This document shows positions 1-11,189 of a DNA stretch of 64,000 nucleotides, piece by piece. The first letter of the stretch is position 1, and the number at the start of each line of letters is the position of its first letter. The notes under the pieces are model-generated. The model was not told the origin of the DNA, ran no database searches, and worked only from the letters and a program-made list of their open reading frames with translations. Source of the stretch: Steromphala cineraria (lineage: Eukaryota > Mollusca > Gastropoda > Trochida > Trochidae); assembly GCA_916613615.1 (NCBI GenBank), contig OU744725.1, positions 60,334,575 to 60,398,574 on the forward strand, given 5' to 3'. A program made the position numbers and the translations under genes.

Positions 1-871
1 ACTTTATGTTACTACTCAACCTGTAGAACTGCCTGGAGAGTATCAGTATTTCAACTAGTTATGACAAGCTTAGAATTTGTCAGCCGATTATTCTTTTAAT
101 GACGTTACAGAATTATTGTTATTAACTAGACAACGTTTTATTAGATAGTGAAAACATGTAGCATTGGCGACGGTTTTCTGGATATTATTTAAAGGTGAGA
201 GGTCTGGCCATATCTACATGTGTACGGATGAAATACACGAAATTAGGGCGTAGCTGACCTCTGGTCATTTTCTTTTGATGTAAAACTATGTGGCTTGTAA
301 ACTCTTCTTCCTTGAAGTGTGCTCGCAGAAGCGCTCTCTATTGGTTCTAATTACGCAGAAACGCTCGTGGAACGTCGCATCAAAACACGGATCAAAATTT
401 GCAGTCGCCGTGAGATCGCATTGGGGTCTTATTGAATGCGCTCGCCATGGATTGCCGTGTTTGGTTGCCAGTGAAAAAAACAGCGCTGCGGTTCGAAACG
501 AAGGAGTTGCGAGATGTAACGATTGACAAACGACTGTATCACGACCCCATTGAAGCCAATACGACCAGATTACGACTGAATTTGCGAGTATGACATTAGT
601 CGCATTGATCGCAAAAGTTATGCGATGTTTGAAACAGACAATTGAAATCGCAATCCCCTCTGTTTTGTTTTAATTGGTTAATTTCCGCCCATGCTCGACA
701 CGTACCTAGTGGGAAAGTGGCTAGATGTTCCGTTGGACTTAATAGAGGTAAACATTACAGCTAGATTTAACTTGATTGCTACTCTATACGCTAGCCCATC
801 GTTTTAACCATACCCGCGCTCTATACATGTTATCCTGTAAGGTAGCAGGTAGAGCCTCTCGACTTGGTGAT
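1..871. other. Intergenic, no gene; dispersed repeat pieces
   Basis: No convincing coding sequence. The stretch about 300-650 is rich in 'cgacc/gatcgc' words, resembling the interior of the TIR element at 43339-44312. Positions 672-782 are a diverged copy of the right arm of the MITE at 49549-49973 (shared 'ccgcgcatgctcgacat'-like and 'tggctagatgt' blocks). The 78-aa ORF at 290-526 has no recognisable domain. Confidence 0.55.
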
Positions 872-905
872 TTAAAGGGGCAGTAGCACGGTTTTTTTTG
901 GGTTT
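872..905 (+). repeat. Solo terminus of MITE-A family
   Basis: The terminal motif ttaaaggggcagtagcacg matches the ends of MITE-A copies at 33001, 33362, 50895 and elsewhere, but the sequence then diverges from the family interior. It is either a truncated copy or one end of a longer relative sharing the TIR; a complementary end lies at 4069. Confidence 0.5.
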
Positions 906-1613
906 TTTTCAATTAAATTTTTATTTCAGAAGGGCCTGTTACAAAAAGGAGAACATGCCCAGGGTAGCATGAACCCATTTACTATTGAAAATGAAGACAT
1001 TTCTGGGGGGGGGGGTTTCTACGCAAGACACGGACAGTTCACTCTCTCACACTTTCACACGTGGAAGGATGGACAAATGACAAAAGCATACTGAGATGCT
1101 TCATAATTAAACTCATGAATAATAATAGCATATACAAATAAGCTGTAGGAAGGATATTCAACAGATAAAGAATAAACTACAAATTGTCACTGGTCTACAA
1201 GATCATGATACATCATCCATTTTTGATAGAATTTAATGTTTTGGCTTTTACAAAAATATCTTGTCTTTTCAATATTATATCTCTCAATCAATATGCTTTT
1301 AAAATATTTCATATTTGGAGTGGAAGCATTAAGTTTACATTTATAAATATGGAATTTAGCAAGTAATAAAATGAGATCAAAGACCTCATCAGAGATAAAA
1401 CTTTCTTTACATCCAAAGATAACAAGCTCTGATGTAAAAGCCAGGTTACAAACATAAGAACATTTTTCAATCAATACTTCTGTAAGTGATTTCCAAAAAG
1501 CTTGAACAATACTACATTCCCAGAACAAATGTACAAGAGTTTCAACACTGTCACCACAAAATGAGCATTTGTCACTAGATGCCATCTTTATCTTGACCAA
1601 ATAGGAACTGGTT

Positions 1614-2597
1614 TGATCACGGTATACATTTTATTAGAGATATCTTTTCTGAAGAGGGGTTTCACAACTTTGTTTTTGTTAAACAGAGGTTCAAAATAAA
1701 AGGAACATTTCTAGATTATCAACATTTGTTAAACAACATTCCAGAGAATTGGAAACAGCAATTAGAAAACAGAATTATATGTTTAAATCATCTAGCTTAC
1801 AATATTGTCCATTATGATATGATCTCTGATAGTAAAGGCTCAAGGGTATTTTATGATAAACTGATATGTAACAAAACTGTTCCAAAGGTATTAGAGTTTT
1901 GGAACAATTTCTTTCAACAAAACATAAATTGGAAGGATGTCTTTATATTTTACAGACAATGTACCAATGATTGTAAGCTACTTGATTTTCAATATAAATT
2001 CATTTTCAGAATTATTTATACAAAGAGAGAACTACTGAAGATGAAGCTAGTTGATAATGATAAATGCACATTTTGTAAACATGCCTCAGAAGATATTTCA
2101 CATGTATACTTTGACTGTGAATTTGTAAAAAGATTTTGGCAAGACTTGGAAATGTTTATTAATAATCATCTTCATTGTAACATCATACTTACAAAATTTG
2201 ATATCACCTTTGGAATTAGCTCTCACAATAAAATACTTAATCATATGATACTTTTAGCCAAAAGATTTATCTATGTCTCAAGTATAAGACAACATGTACT
2301 CTCTTCTGAGGAGTTTCTAAAATATCTAAAAATGACATGTTCAATTGAAAAATTTATTTCTAGGAAAAATAACAGATTTGAAGTATTTATCAGGAAATGG
2401 AACCAGTTGCCAATGATACTAGGCATTGATTGAAGCTCTCATAAAATACTTACCCACTCTGTCCATACAACCATATGCTGATGTTGTATACACTTACCTC
2501 TGTAAATTTTGCAAATGTACTTGCCTAATCATGTAACTTGTACAAATGCTTTGAAATGGAATAAAAAAAAAAAATTAAAAAAAAAAAAAAAAAAAAA
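1614..2597 (+). mobile_element. 5'-truncated LINE inserted in another LINE, with poly(A) and target duplication
   Basis: An open frame at 1726-2433 encodes the end of a non-LTR ORF2. It contains FQYKFIFRIIYTKRELLKMK followed by a zinc knuckle CTFCKHASEDISHVYFDC at about residues 113-130 and a W-rich tail. It ends in an A-rich tail (about 2559-2597). Flanking 15-bp direct repeats aaataggaaYtggtt (1599-1613 and 2595-2609, one mismatch) are the target duplication, and the interrupted minus-strand LINE resumes on both sides. The 5' truncation is typical of target-primed reverse transcription. Confidence 0.8.
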
Positions 2598-3212
2598 TAG
2601 GAATTGGTTGGTAACAAACGATGAAGTATTCTAAACTGGAACCACATAAATTTGGTGTCAGGTGTTGTCTTTACTGCTTTTGTGAATATATCATCCCAAT
2701 TGAATGTAATTGAAAATAGGTTCTCCCATTTTATTTTCGACTTGAAGGTCTCTTTTGAATTGGATAGTATATTATAGTAAAATTGTGCTCCCTTTTTGAC
2801 TGAAAGAATACTTCTGACTTCATCAAAAAGTTTATACAAAACGGGGTTTTCAATAGAAAGTTTCTTAAAGAAACTCTTCATGGCACTTACAATGCCGTAA
2901 TATGTAATAAAATTAACCTTCAGACCATACCTTTCTTCAAACTCTGATGGCGACAAATAGCTCCCATCAGCATTCATGAAGTCTGATATTCTGCTTATAC
3001 CCCTCCCAAACCATGATGATATAAAAACAGGATTGTTGGCGACAGATATACCAATATTATAAAACACTGGCTCAGTTATAAAGTCTTCAAAAGACTTTGG
3101 TGAAACCATATCAGCAAATGTTTTAAGTGCCAACATACAATCTTTTCAAAAATAATTCTGTATCTCATCACTGCATTGTTTGGGAAAGACAGAACCAAAA
3201 CTTGAAATATTC

Positions 3213-3496
3213 CATCCTCGATTATCCAGCGCTTTCGTTCCGATAAATCTACACTACAAGCCCTGGAAAACTTTATGAGGTTTTACCTAGAACCAAATTT
3301 TCTCCCTTTGCAATGACTCAGCAAAACGCTTACTCGATTAGTCGAGTTGTTTACGCAAGTAGTGTCTGCGTTTCGTTTCTGATTGGATAAACTTGGATGC
3401 AAAGGGTGGTCTTTGGTTTGAGGTAAAACCTTGTAAAGTTTTCCAGGGCTTGTAGTGTAGATTTATCGGAACGAAAGCGCTGGATAATCGAGGATG
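3213..3496. mobile_element. Foldback/MITE with ~78-bp inverted arms
   Basis: The left arm (3213-3291) and right arm (3418-3496) are near-perfect inverted copies beginning catcctcgattatccagcgc, with about 125 bp between. The element interrupts the minus-strand LINE reading frame, so it is a secondary insertion. Superfamily not recognised. Confidence 0.75.
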
Positions 3497-3715
3497 TAGG
3501 GACTTCCATTTAGGAGAACTCTCAACATTAACAAACAGACACCTAACCCATCTCAGCTTGAGGGCTCGTATAAAATCATAAACATCAACCATGCCAAGAC
3601 CACCATCCTTAAGGGATTTGCAAGCTATTGACCTCTTGATCTTGTCTGTTTTACCACTCCAAAAGAATTTAAATAACATTTTCTTGAGTTCCTTCAAAAA
3701 GTTTCCTGGTGGGTT

Positions 3716-4069
3716 TGGGCACGTTTTTAGGAGGAATATAAAGTGATGTCAGGAAAATGAAAACGAATTGTTACAATTGAAAGACAATGTATTTAAATTG
3801 AATGGAGCAGTATTAATTCAAATATATAACGTAAAGTTTAGCCATGCGATTCCTTTTTCTTACACGAAATGAATTAAAGGTGTTCACAAAACATGGCCGC
3901 CAATGGATTTTATGTGAATCTTCATAATTTGTCCTCTGACTATGGATGATTGATTTGTGTAATGAGATTTTTGACACTGTCAAAAAAATACATTTAACAT
4001 TAACTTACAATTATCAGTAAAAAATTGAGAATATAAAATTATCAAAAAACGTGCTACTGCCCGTTTAAC
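3716..4069 (-). mobile_element. MITE-A copy
   Basis: An almost complete ~354-bp copy in minus orientation. It contains the family landmarks gatgtcaggaaaatgaaaa, aattaaaggtgttcac, ggccgccaatg and the terminus cgtgctactgccc. The outermost bases of its left end are replaced by LINE-flank sequence. Confidence 0.75.
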
Positions 4070-5078
4070 GTCTTGACCACGTCTTATGATAAAATTCCTA
4101 TTTTCTCAAATCTATGTCACTCCCAGCACACATCACAATACACAAATTAATGCCATAAATCTTTATTGCGGGTATCATGATCATCAACACCAGAACTTAG
4201 ATATATTAAGGCATATTATACATGAAATTAACTAGAATTAACAATAACAAAAAAAGTGACACCTTGCAAAAAGACGTCTTGCGACACACGCGAGACGTGT
4301 CGCAAGGGAGATAACTCGGTAGTGTGTGTGCTGGGTGACACCAATCATGTACGTTACATATATTATCAACCTTGACTGCAGCAATAAGAATAATCTATAT
4401 AAGATAAGGTTTATTATCATTGAGATGATTTCAAAATCACATCACAAATGTTTGGTACCCTATAGAATAACTCAATTGTGAAACAATTCTGATGTTTGGT
4501 TGACTACAATTTTATAACCCATTCACATAAATTATTTAGCTTGTAATAAGCCTTAACCTTCTGTCTGCTGGATTGTTTTGAAGGTTTTAGAGCTTCAAAA
4601 GTGTAAAATTTTAACAATGACGTCACATTGGTTTCTCTCATATTTAGCTTTTGTCTCATTCTGTCAAATTCTTAAATACATATATCAAGTACTAAATATT
4701 GTCGTTTTCATAGAAATATGCGTCCATCTTTTATTGATATCGCCACTAATGACGGATAAAAAAGATCGTGACATCTCGCAAGACCGCGAAAATGTTGACC
4801 GATGACAATGTTGTTTACATCGAGATATTTTGAGATCAGTGTCATGACTATCATCCTGTAAATTTTCAACTTAAAACCAAAGACAAAATACATTTCTACG
4901 AATGACTGTTAAAAGGTTTACGAAAATTCATTGTAGAATAGATGCAAAATACATTGGAATTAAATTTCCTTCGCTAAGGCGGGGCATATATCAAAACAAT
5001 ATGGTTTTACGTATATTATACGTTTTACCTACATTTTATTTACGATATCCGGTTCCTGTGGAGATAACCTCCATTCAA
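4070..5078. other. Intergenic, no gene; small hairpin at ~4276-4304
   Basis: The ORFs here (60-75 codons) have no domain or conserved motif. A short hairpin, cttgcgacac...gtgtcgcaag, lies near 4276-4304. The segment 5019-5060 pairs with 24308-24349 across the Polinton (see that entry). Confidence 0.5.
5019..5060 (+). repeat. Outer inverted repeat, left half (host element interrupted by the Polinton)
   Basis: These 42 bp are the reverse complement of 24308-24349 with three mismatches. They lie outside the Polinton target duplication. If the Polinton and one target copy are removed, they would be the TIRs of a ~325-bp element. Confidence 0.6.
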
Positions 5079-5084
5079 AGCGCC
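5079..5084 (+). repeat. Polinton target-site duplication, left (AGCGCC)
   Basis: The hexamer AGCGCC directly abuts the first base of the left TIR and recurs exactly at 24083-24088 beyond the right TIR. Six-bp duplications are the hallmark of Polinton integration. Confidence 0.92.
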
Positions 5085-5254
5085 AGTAGTAGTCGATAGT
5101 ACATTATAAACGCAATTTGGACATTTTTCCCGTTTTGCGTCTATAATGTACTACGGGGGTTTCTGGCTAATTGGCCACCACACCTGTCTCCACTCAAGTC
5201 ACGGTCGAACGCATCGAGTTTACACACCACGACAAATGCAAACAAACCGCGACG
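5085..5254 (+). repeat. Polinton left terminal inverted repeat
   Basis: Starts agtagtagtcgatagtac, with the 5'-AG terminus usual for Polintons. It matches the reverse complement of 23913-24082, with only two mismatches in the first 166 bp (a/g near 5115 and c/t near 5190). Similarity fades at about 5254. Confidence 0.93.
5097..5153. repeat. Hairpin inside the left TIR
   Basis: Arms tagtacattataaacgc (5097-5113) and gcgtctataatgtacta (5137-5153) are 17 bp, inverted, with one mismatch, and separated by 23 bp. The same structure is mirrored at 24014-24070 in the right TIR. Confidence 0.85.
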
Positions 5255-7252
5255 GGAAAGTAATTACCACTGTCATATTTCACCCGACTGAGTGTTCACT
5301 CATCCGTTCTGTTGTTTTACTCTCCAAATTACAAGGTGTAATCGTTTAATCACGATATTCCAAAATTTTGAAGAGTTAGGAGAATTGAGTAAGTCATATT
5401 ATTTAAACTAATTCAACCTATGCAAACTAAGAGATCATCTTTATCATCTACAACATGAGGTGTCAACGAATACAGTTGTGAGGATTAATTCCTATATTAT
5501 GACGCCTATTCTGAGCTTACTGATTAAATACCTGAATGCCTTAAAGAGCCAGTCAACAGTGAGTTTCATGTAATATGTTTTGTTTTGTTTTGTTGCTTTG
5601 AGATTAACCCAAGAGATTACCCCCAACCGAACTCTAATTGATCTGAATGAACTGGAGATATTAAATTGTACATAATCGTAATGTTTTAGATGTTTGCTTA
5701 TACATGCGGTAATATTGGATGTGAGAGATGTTCAATGACAATTTGATCAATCAATGGTTTATTTACGTCTCACTTGTGTACATAAATATTAAAAGTACAT
5801 TCATAAAAGTGAATAATAAAGATAAGAGTACACAACCAATCGCCCAGCGATTTACGGGAGATTTTGATAGGACCATCAAATCTTCCTAGTTAAACTCGGG
5901 AGATTTCATGTCGGGCTATCAGCGGGAACTCCATACACATGCAGGGGGGTGACAGGCTGTAATTCTCGGCTCCGTTCAAGCCTAATAGAGGGTCCCGACG
6001 ATGGTATATATATATATATATATATGTTTAAGCATGCTGGTTATTGTGTACAGCTATGCGAGTCTTGACTAGAGAGCCCTTGACTGAAGGGGTGTGAGAG
6101 TATTCATTCAAACTGCCTCCGAGTAGATCGTAAAGATAATCTCTTTCTCTGTATAGCTCAAGGAGGGAGAAGTAATAGTGAAACATCCAATACGTGGTTC
6201 AAGGTTAAGAAAAACCAAAAAACAAAAGAAGGTGAGTTTCCAAATCAAAACATAATATGTCGAAATGGAAAAAAACAAACTAAAACGAGTATCAACTGAA
6301 TAAATCATTGATTTTATTAGAATATTGAGTATTTTCCAAATAAAAATATAATTCAAGCTAACTATCAAAATAAAATCATGAAGAACATCACACATCATAT
6401 GAAGTTGCTCTAAACATGCTACATAACGAATCATTAAATTTCACATTTTGTTGAAAATACACGACACATATATAGTTTATATGCATTTCACTGCAAGTTG
6501 ATATGTTTCATTAACAAAATATATAAAGTTTTAAGGAAATCAATTGCATTTATAAGATATTATCTTATTTATACATTTAGTGAATGTTTTTTATCAAATT
6601 ATCATTAAGGTAATAAGTTTCTGCAAGGAAGCCATAGACAGTTTTAAAACATTATATCAAATTATTTATTGGAAAAGAGTAATAAGCCAGGCGTAAATAA
6701 GCCTCCGGTAGTCGGAAATCTCACTTCCCACCGATGATTTATTTGCCGAGACTAAGTTCTAGTTACCAACTATCTATATATTCATATGTATAGTCCTAAT
6801 TTTGTGTAGCGACCTGTGGTAATTTCATCAATTTCAGTGATACTCAGAAAGTGTGTTTTATTCTATCCAGCCCATCTGTGATATTTGAAAGTGCCAAAAA
6901 CCTGCAATGTTATACTACGAAACGTAGAAGTGTTTTATATAGGTCATATATGACTTTTCCCCCTTAGTATGTTTGTTTATACTTTTATATTTACTTTCAT
7001 TTGTTATGTCCATTTGTATATGTTGATTCTATCTTTGTTTTATAGTCTCTCTCACTATTTTAATGTACTGTATGTTTGATGAATTTTATTGTGTATATAT
7101 TGTGAGGTGAGACTCAAATAAACATCTATCTCTATATCTATCTCTATATCTATCTCTATATCTATCTCTATCTCTATATATATCCATCCATCCATCCATC
7201 TATCTAACCTAAAAACAAACGCAATGGTCCCATCAACGAAGCCCCATAATTT

Positions 7253-7960
7253 ATGTCCCTTGATTTACACTATTATTTAGACGCACCTGTTAAGATTAAG
7301 GAATCTGTTTTATGTACAACTGTTGAGGATAGGGTTATGAATGAATTTGTTATTTTATGGCATTCATTGTTAAATAGAGAAGATGGGAGAACTGGTTCGA
7401 ATAAACTTCGACTTTATAAACATTTTAAGTATAATTTTAACTCTGAAAATTATATTGTCCATCACATGCCAAGACATAACAGGTCGGCTATGTCTAAATT
7501 TCGATGTGGCGTTGCTCCCATAAGAGTGTAAACCGGCCGTTATGAAATTTTTCTTTTTAGAAAATAGAAAATGTTTTAATTGTATTAATGACGTTGAAGA
7601 TGAATTACATGTTTTGTTTCACTGTGTATTATATGATGATCTAAGATATTCTCTGTTTAATCAATGTGTTATTTTATCTCCAGACTTTTTAGATAAATCG
7701 GATCTTGAAAAAATGTATTTTATTTTCACAAATCATGGTATCTGATTTTATACAGCCAAAATCTGCTTTTTAATACTACAACGTAGGAAAGAATTGTTAT
7801 ATGGTTAAATATTGTTTTATGTCTCTCATAATTCTGCTTTGAATGGTTCTGTACATGTTTTATAAAGGAATTGTGTGTATAAATGTAAATGTATTCTAGC
7901 TTTGTACAGAAATGAGACGTTAATAAACTATTGTCTGCCTGTCTGTCTGTCTGTTTTACA
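7253..7960 (+). pseudogene. LINE ORF2 C-terminal fragment within the Polinton left arm
   Basis: Two frames, 7253-7531 and 7542-7745, together resemble the end of a non-LTR ORF2: RSAMSKFRCGVAPIRV, then TGRYE after an in-frame stop, then CFNCINDVEDELHVLFHC, a zf-RVT-type knuckle, in a shifted frame. The 3' end near 7910-7960 has the shared gagacgttaataaac motif and a (tgtc)n tail. At least one stop and one frameshift make it dead. It is a host retroelement that landed in the Polinton or in its ancestor. Confidence 0.7.
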
Positions 7961-8519
7961 GGAGACATATTAGTCTCCCCCTTTAATATCATATACAGAT
8001 TAGTTCCTCATCACATCAAAGCTTTTCAACATCTATTCCCCCGTCAGATCATTTTTCATAAATAAATATAAAATAAACAAATTGTTGATTGCAGAATCGC
8101 TGTTGATACACATATACCAGAGTGCTTTGATAATAATTTAGACGCGTTACATGACAGTCAATACTCTTTTGAAATGGTATGAAGATTTCTTTGGTTATTT
8201 TTCTGAATCAAGTATTGTATAACAAAGGCATGATTAGGTTATATGTGATGTGATTGTTTGCAAGGGTAATATGAAATTTGTAAGGTGCAAATTGCAAAAC
8301 AATATGATCGGTACTTTTATTTTTCAACTTTTATTTTATATTGCTAATTGTGTAATTAAGAAAACAGAAATTTATTGTAGTTATGGTGATAATCGAAACT
8401 GGGAAAATATGAAAATGATTATTCTAATTTACATTTGAATCGCTGTCAGTGCCGGAGCGTGATCGAGGGTCTGTACTAGAATCGCACGTAGTCGAAACTT
8501 TTTCAGCTTTGTTAATTCA

Positions 8520-9060
8520 GACAGATAGACAGACTGTTTATTAACGTCTCACCTCAAAATGTTACATACAAAATATACAACATTAAAAGAGCCACTCCTT
8601 TTGGAGTTACGAGAGAGGAACAATATTTAAAAAATGTACAGTAAATATAACTTATATATATATATATACATAACAGTACAGTAACTATTAGAAATATGTA
8701 TTAAAAAGTACAGTAAATATTAGAAATATGTATTAAAAGGTACAATAACTATTACAAATATATATTAAAAAGTACTCAGCATTACAAATATTTGATAAAA
8801 AGTATGCTGGTAAATAAGTCTAATGCGTAAATAAAATATCCTTACGTAAATTTAGAATTGCCTTGCAGGTTTTGGCACTTGCATGTACAATACTTGGGCT
8901 GGCAAGGATAAAACATAATTTAACATCATCTCTATGTTAGTAAAATTCAGACCACACATCATTACATTTACCTAAAAGATCTTCACGCACATTATAAATT
9001 GGACATTGAAGTAAAACATGCATCTTATCTTCCACACAGTATAACGTCAAACACCGCAAT
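8520..9060 (-). pseudogene. LINE 3' fragment, minus strand
   Basis: Read on the minus strand, ~9050-8930 encodes a knuckle-like block (CVEDKMHVLLQCPIYNVRED), related to the plus-strand fragment at 7253-7960. The piece ends at 8520-8560 with the family terminus gaggtgagacgttaataaac and (tctg) repeats. No intact ORF. Confidence 0.6.
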
Positions 9061-9973
9061 ACCACACACACACTCTCTCTCTCTCTCTCTTACTCTCTCC
9101 TAAAAAGGAGAGGGTCCTAAAAGTTAGTACAGCTATCACCACTTTCAGTACACCTGTTATATCGCAGAGAGCGGGGTAAAAATCGTAGTTTCACTAATAA
9201 AACGTTCAATCACCACCCAACAGACGGTTTGGTAAGGAGACCACAGACGCTTATGTATATGTATAGATTAGAATGTAGGAACTACGGTAACACACACTAC
9301 ATAGGGCTAGACGAGATATCTCCCTTCGCATTGCATGGATGTGTTCATTTGTTTCGCTTACCATTATAAATATATTACAACTAATAAGTAGATTAAGTCG
9401 ATTATCGCTCGTTTGTTAAACAAATGTATAGATATGTAAGTTCAGAGAGGGAAAAAAACACGGTTTTAAAAGAAATTAACATTCATCCGTATATTCATAT
9501 CATACGATCGGAGAAATAGTTAAATTTATTTGTTTTTATTAATTAATTTAATTAAGAAAAGGAATGTAAAATTAGATACGATTTTACAATACCATAGATA
9601 TATAAGTTTTAGATGAAACACAGTTTAACGCTTCATGTATCCTATTATTCATATCACACGATCGGAGCCCGGCTCAACAATAGATATTTAGGTTTAAGGC
9701 GAGGTTTTCTTAACCACATATTCACACGCTATGGAGAAAGAGAATTGGTCTCAAAGCTGTTCAACACCTGTATTTACCCAATTATCGGTGTAGTGAAAAT
9801 ACTTGATGAAACTATTCAACGCCTATATTTAACAATATTCAGTCCGCACTAGTTTTTAATATACTGATTAAAGCCTCGCATAGACATAATTAGGAGCGGG
9901 ACAAACAAACGAAACGTGTATATATATAAGACTCTGTAAAAGATAATTTCCATCTCTCCGAATATCATACAGC

Positions 9974-11189
9974 ATGGAAGACGATAGAGAAATCGACGCT
10001 GAACACCCGAACATTGCAAACAGTGAGACACGTGGTAAACGAAAAAAGCGTTCTGATTGTGACGACTCTGATACTGTATCGACAAAGAAAGTTAGGAATG
10101 GAACGAGTAAGAAAAAGGTGACATTTAACCAAGATCGTTATGATGACGTAGCTATCGAATCTGACGACACGCTATCCTTGAGTGATAGCGGGAAAAGTGA
10201 AGGTTCTAGCGATTCGTCGGAAGACAATTCTAGTTCTTCTTCTTCTTCATCCGACTCAGAGGATTCGAACTCGACCTCGAGCAGTGATAGCGACGACGAA
10301 AACAGAGACGCTCGGTACGATAAAGGATTGGGTTGGATCAGTGTGAAGAATTCTGTTTCTAATGCCATTAAAACAAAGGTGGCGTCGAATACTCTCTACA
10401 TCAGGAAAAAGAACGCTCAAGGTTTGGAAACTCGGCTGAGATTTCCGATCATTCTGTTGTCAAAGGTAAGTCATATTCAATCTCTCGTGATAAAATAACT
10501 TACACATCCCATATGTTTGTCGTAATCTGAAAGGAACTATTAAGGTTAATTTATAAACAATTTACACGTCGTTATATCGTTAGTCACGTGATCTCTCTCT
10601 CAATAAACAAATCAAGTATGATCATTATGTCGTTAGTCACGTGTTCTGTTGTCGCGATCAATCATCTTAATCGATAGCGGACTGCGAATAGCTGTAATCA
10701 GTGTGATAAAGAGTAACATCTCTTATCTAACTAATTAATAAACAAAAAAGAAAAGAAAAAAGTATGCGAATAGCTGTGTTTGAATTGATTTGATCATACA
10801 TTATATTTTAATTATTTAATGAACATTATTCACGAGATATTTGATTGGGTTTACAGTTCATTGCTGGGATAGGAAAATTGAAGAGGGAGCATCAGAAACT
10901 TAAGAAAAGATATAAGAAGAAGCATGACGTAAAGAAACTCAAAGCCATCGTTATCAACAAAAGACCTTGGTACAAGGCTAGATTTGTCAAACTCTCAAAC
11001 TACTGGTACATGGACGTGAGGGGTTACGGAAGAAAGAAGAAGGAGGGGTCTTACGATAAAGAAAACGGAGTCTTTTTTCCCGTTAAGGACTACTTCACAA
11101 CGTTACAAGCCGCTGATACCTACTTGAAGAACAAAAACAAGAACAAGAAGCAGAACAAGATCAAGAACAAGAAGCATGGAGGCTACTAA
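9974..11189 (+). CDS. Spliced Polinton gene, acidic/Ser-rich N terminus and Lys-rich C terminus, function unknown (exons 9974-10465 and 10857-11189)
   Basis: Exon 1 (164 codons) opens with MEDDREIDAEHP, has two basic clusters (GKRKKR, TSKKKVTF) that look like nuclear-localisation signals, then a Ser/Asp/Glu tract at about residues 80-108. It ends at a consensus donor caaag|gtaagt. Exon 2 begins after ttacag and continues in phase (FIAGIGKLKREHQ), giving about 274 aa. Exon 2 has an aromatic core (RPWYKARFVKLSNYWYMDVRGYGRKK) and a Lys/Asn tail. The 391-nt intron shows that at least this transcript is nuclear and spliced. The final 14 nt overlap the PolB start in another frame. I do not recognise the family. 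A DNA- or chromatin-binding role would fit the charge pattern but is inference. Without splicing, exon 1 reads only to 10498. Confidence 0.65.
10466..10856 (+). other. Predicted intron of the spliced Polinton gene
   Basis: It runs from gtaagt to ttacag, is AT-rich and 391 nt long. Both exon frames are phase 0 at the junction, so removal fuses the two ORFs. A repeated motif 'cgttagtcacgtg' occurs twice inside (about 10579 and 10632). Confidence 0.65.

Larger units (their letters stand above)
1187..3715 (-). pseudogene. Decayed LINE (non-LTR retrotransposon) C-terminal region, interrupted
   Basis: Minus-strand pieces of one non-LTR ORF2 tail lie at 3697-3497, 3160-2611 and 1600-1187. The most upstream piece has the post-RT block with GKTDKIKRS and GGLGMVDV; the middle has WFQFRILHRLLPTN; the last has a zf-RVT-type zinc knuckle, CSFCGD..ETLVHLFWEC. 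Two insertions split it: a foldback element (3213-3496) and a plus-strand LINE (1614-2597). No start, RT catalytic core or endonuclease is present, so this is a 5'-truncated dead copy, not a host gene. The pieces read in order across the insertions, which supports the reconstruction. Confidence 0.8.
5255..9973. other. Non-coding left arm of the Polinton with LINE debris
   Basis: These 4.7 kb have no Polinton gene. Four LINE 3' ends sharing 'gtgagacgttaataaac' occur near 5755-5800 (minus), 7100-7130 (plus), 7910-7930 (plus) and 8535-8560 (minus), each next to simple-repeat tails. There are also (TA)n at ~6006-6026, (tatctc)n at ~7125-7190 and (tc)n near 9070-9090. The block 'cgatcggag' with 'attcatatca' before it occurs twice (about 9495-9515 and 9645-9667). 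No other recognisable coding. Confidence 0.7.

Noticed and set aside
1726..2433. 235-aa host protein gene
   Set aside because: Zinc-knuckle LINE tail with poly(A) and target duplication; a retroelement fragment.
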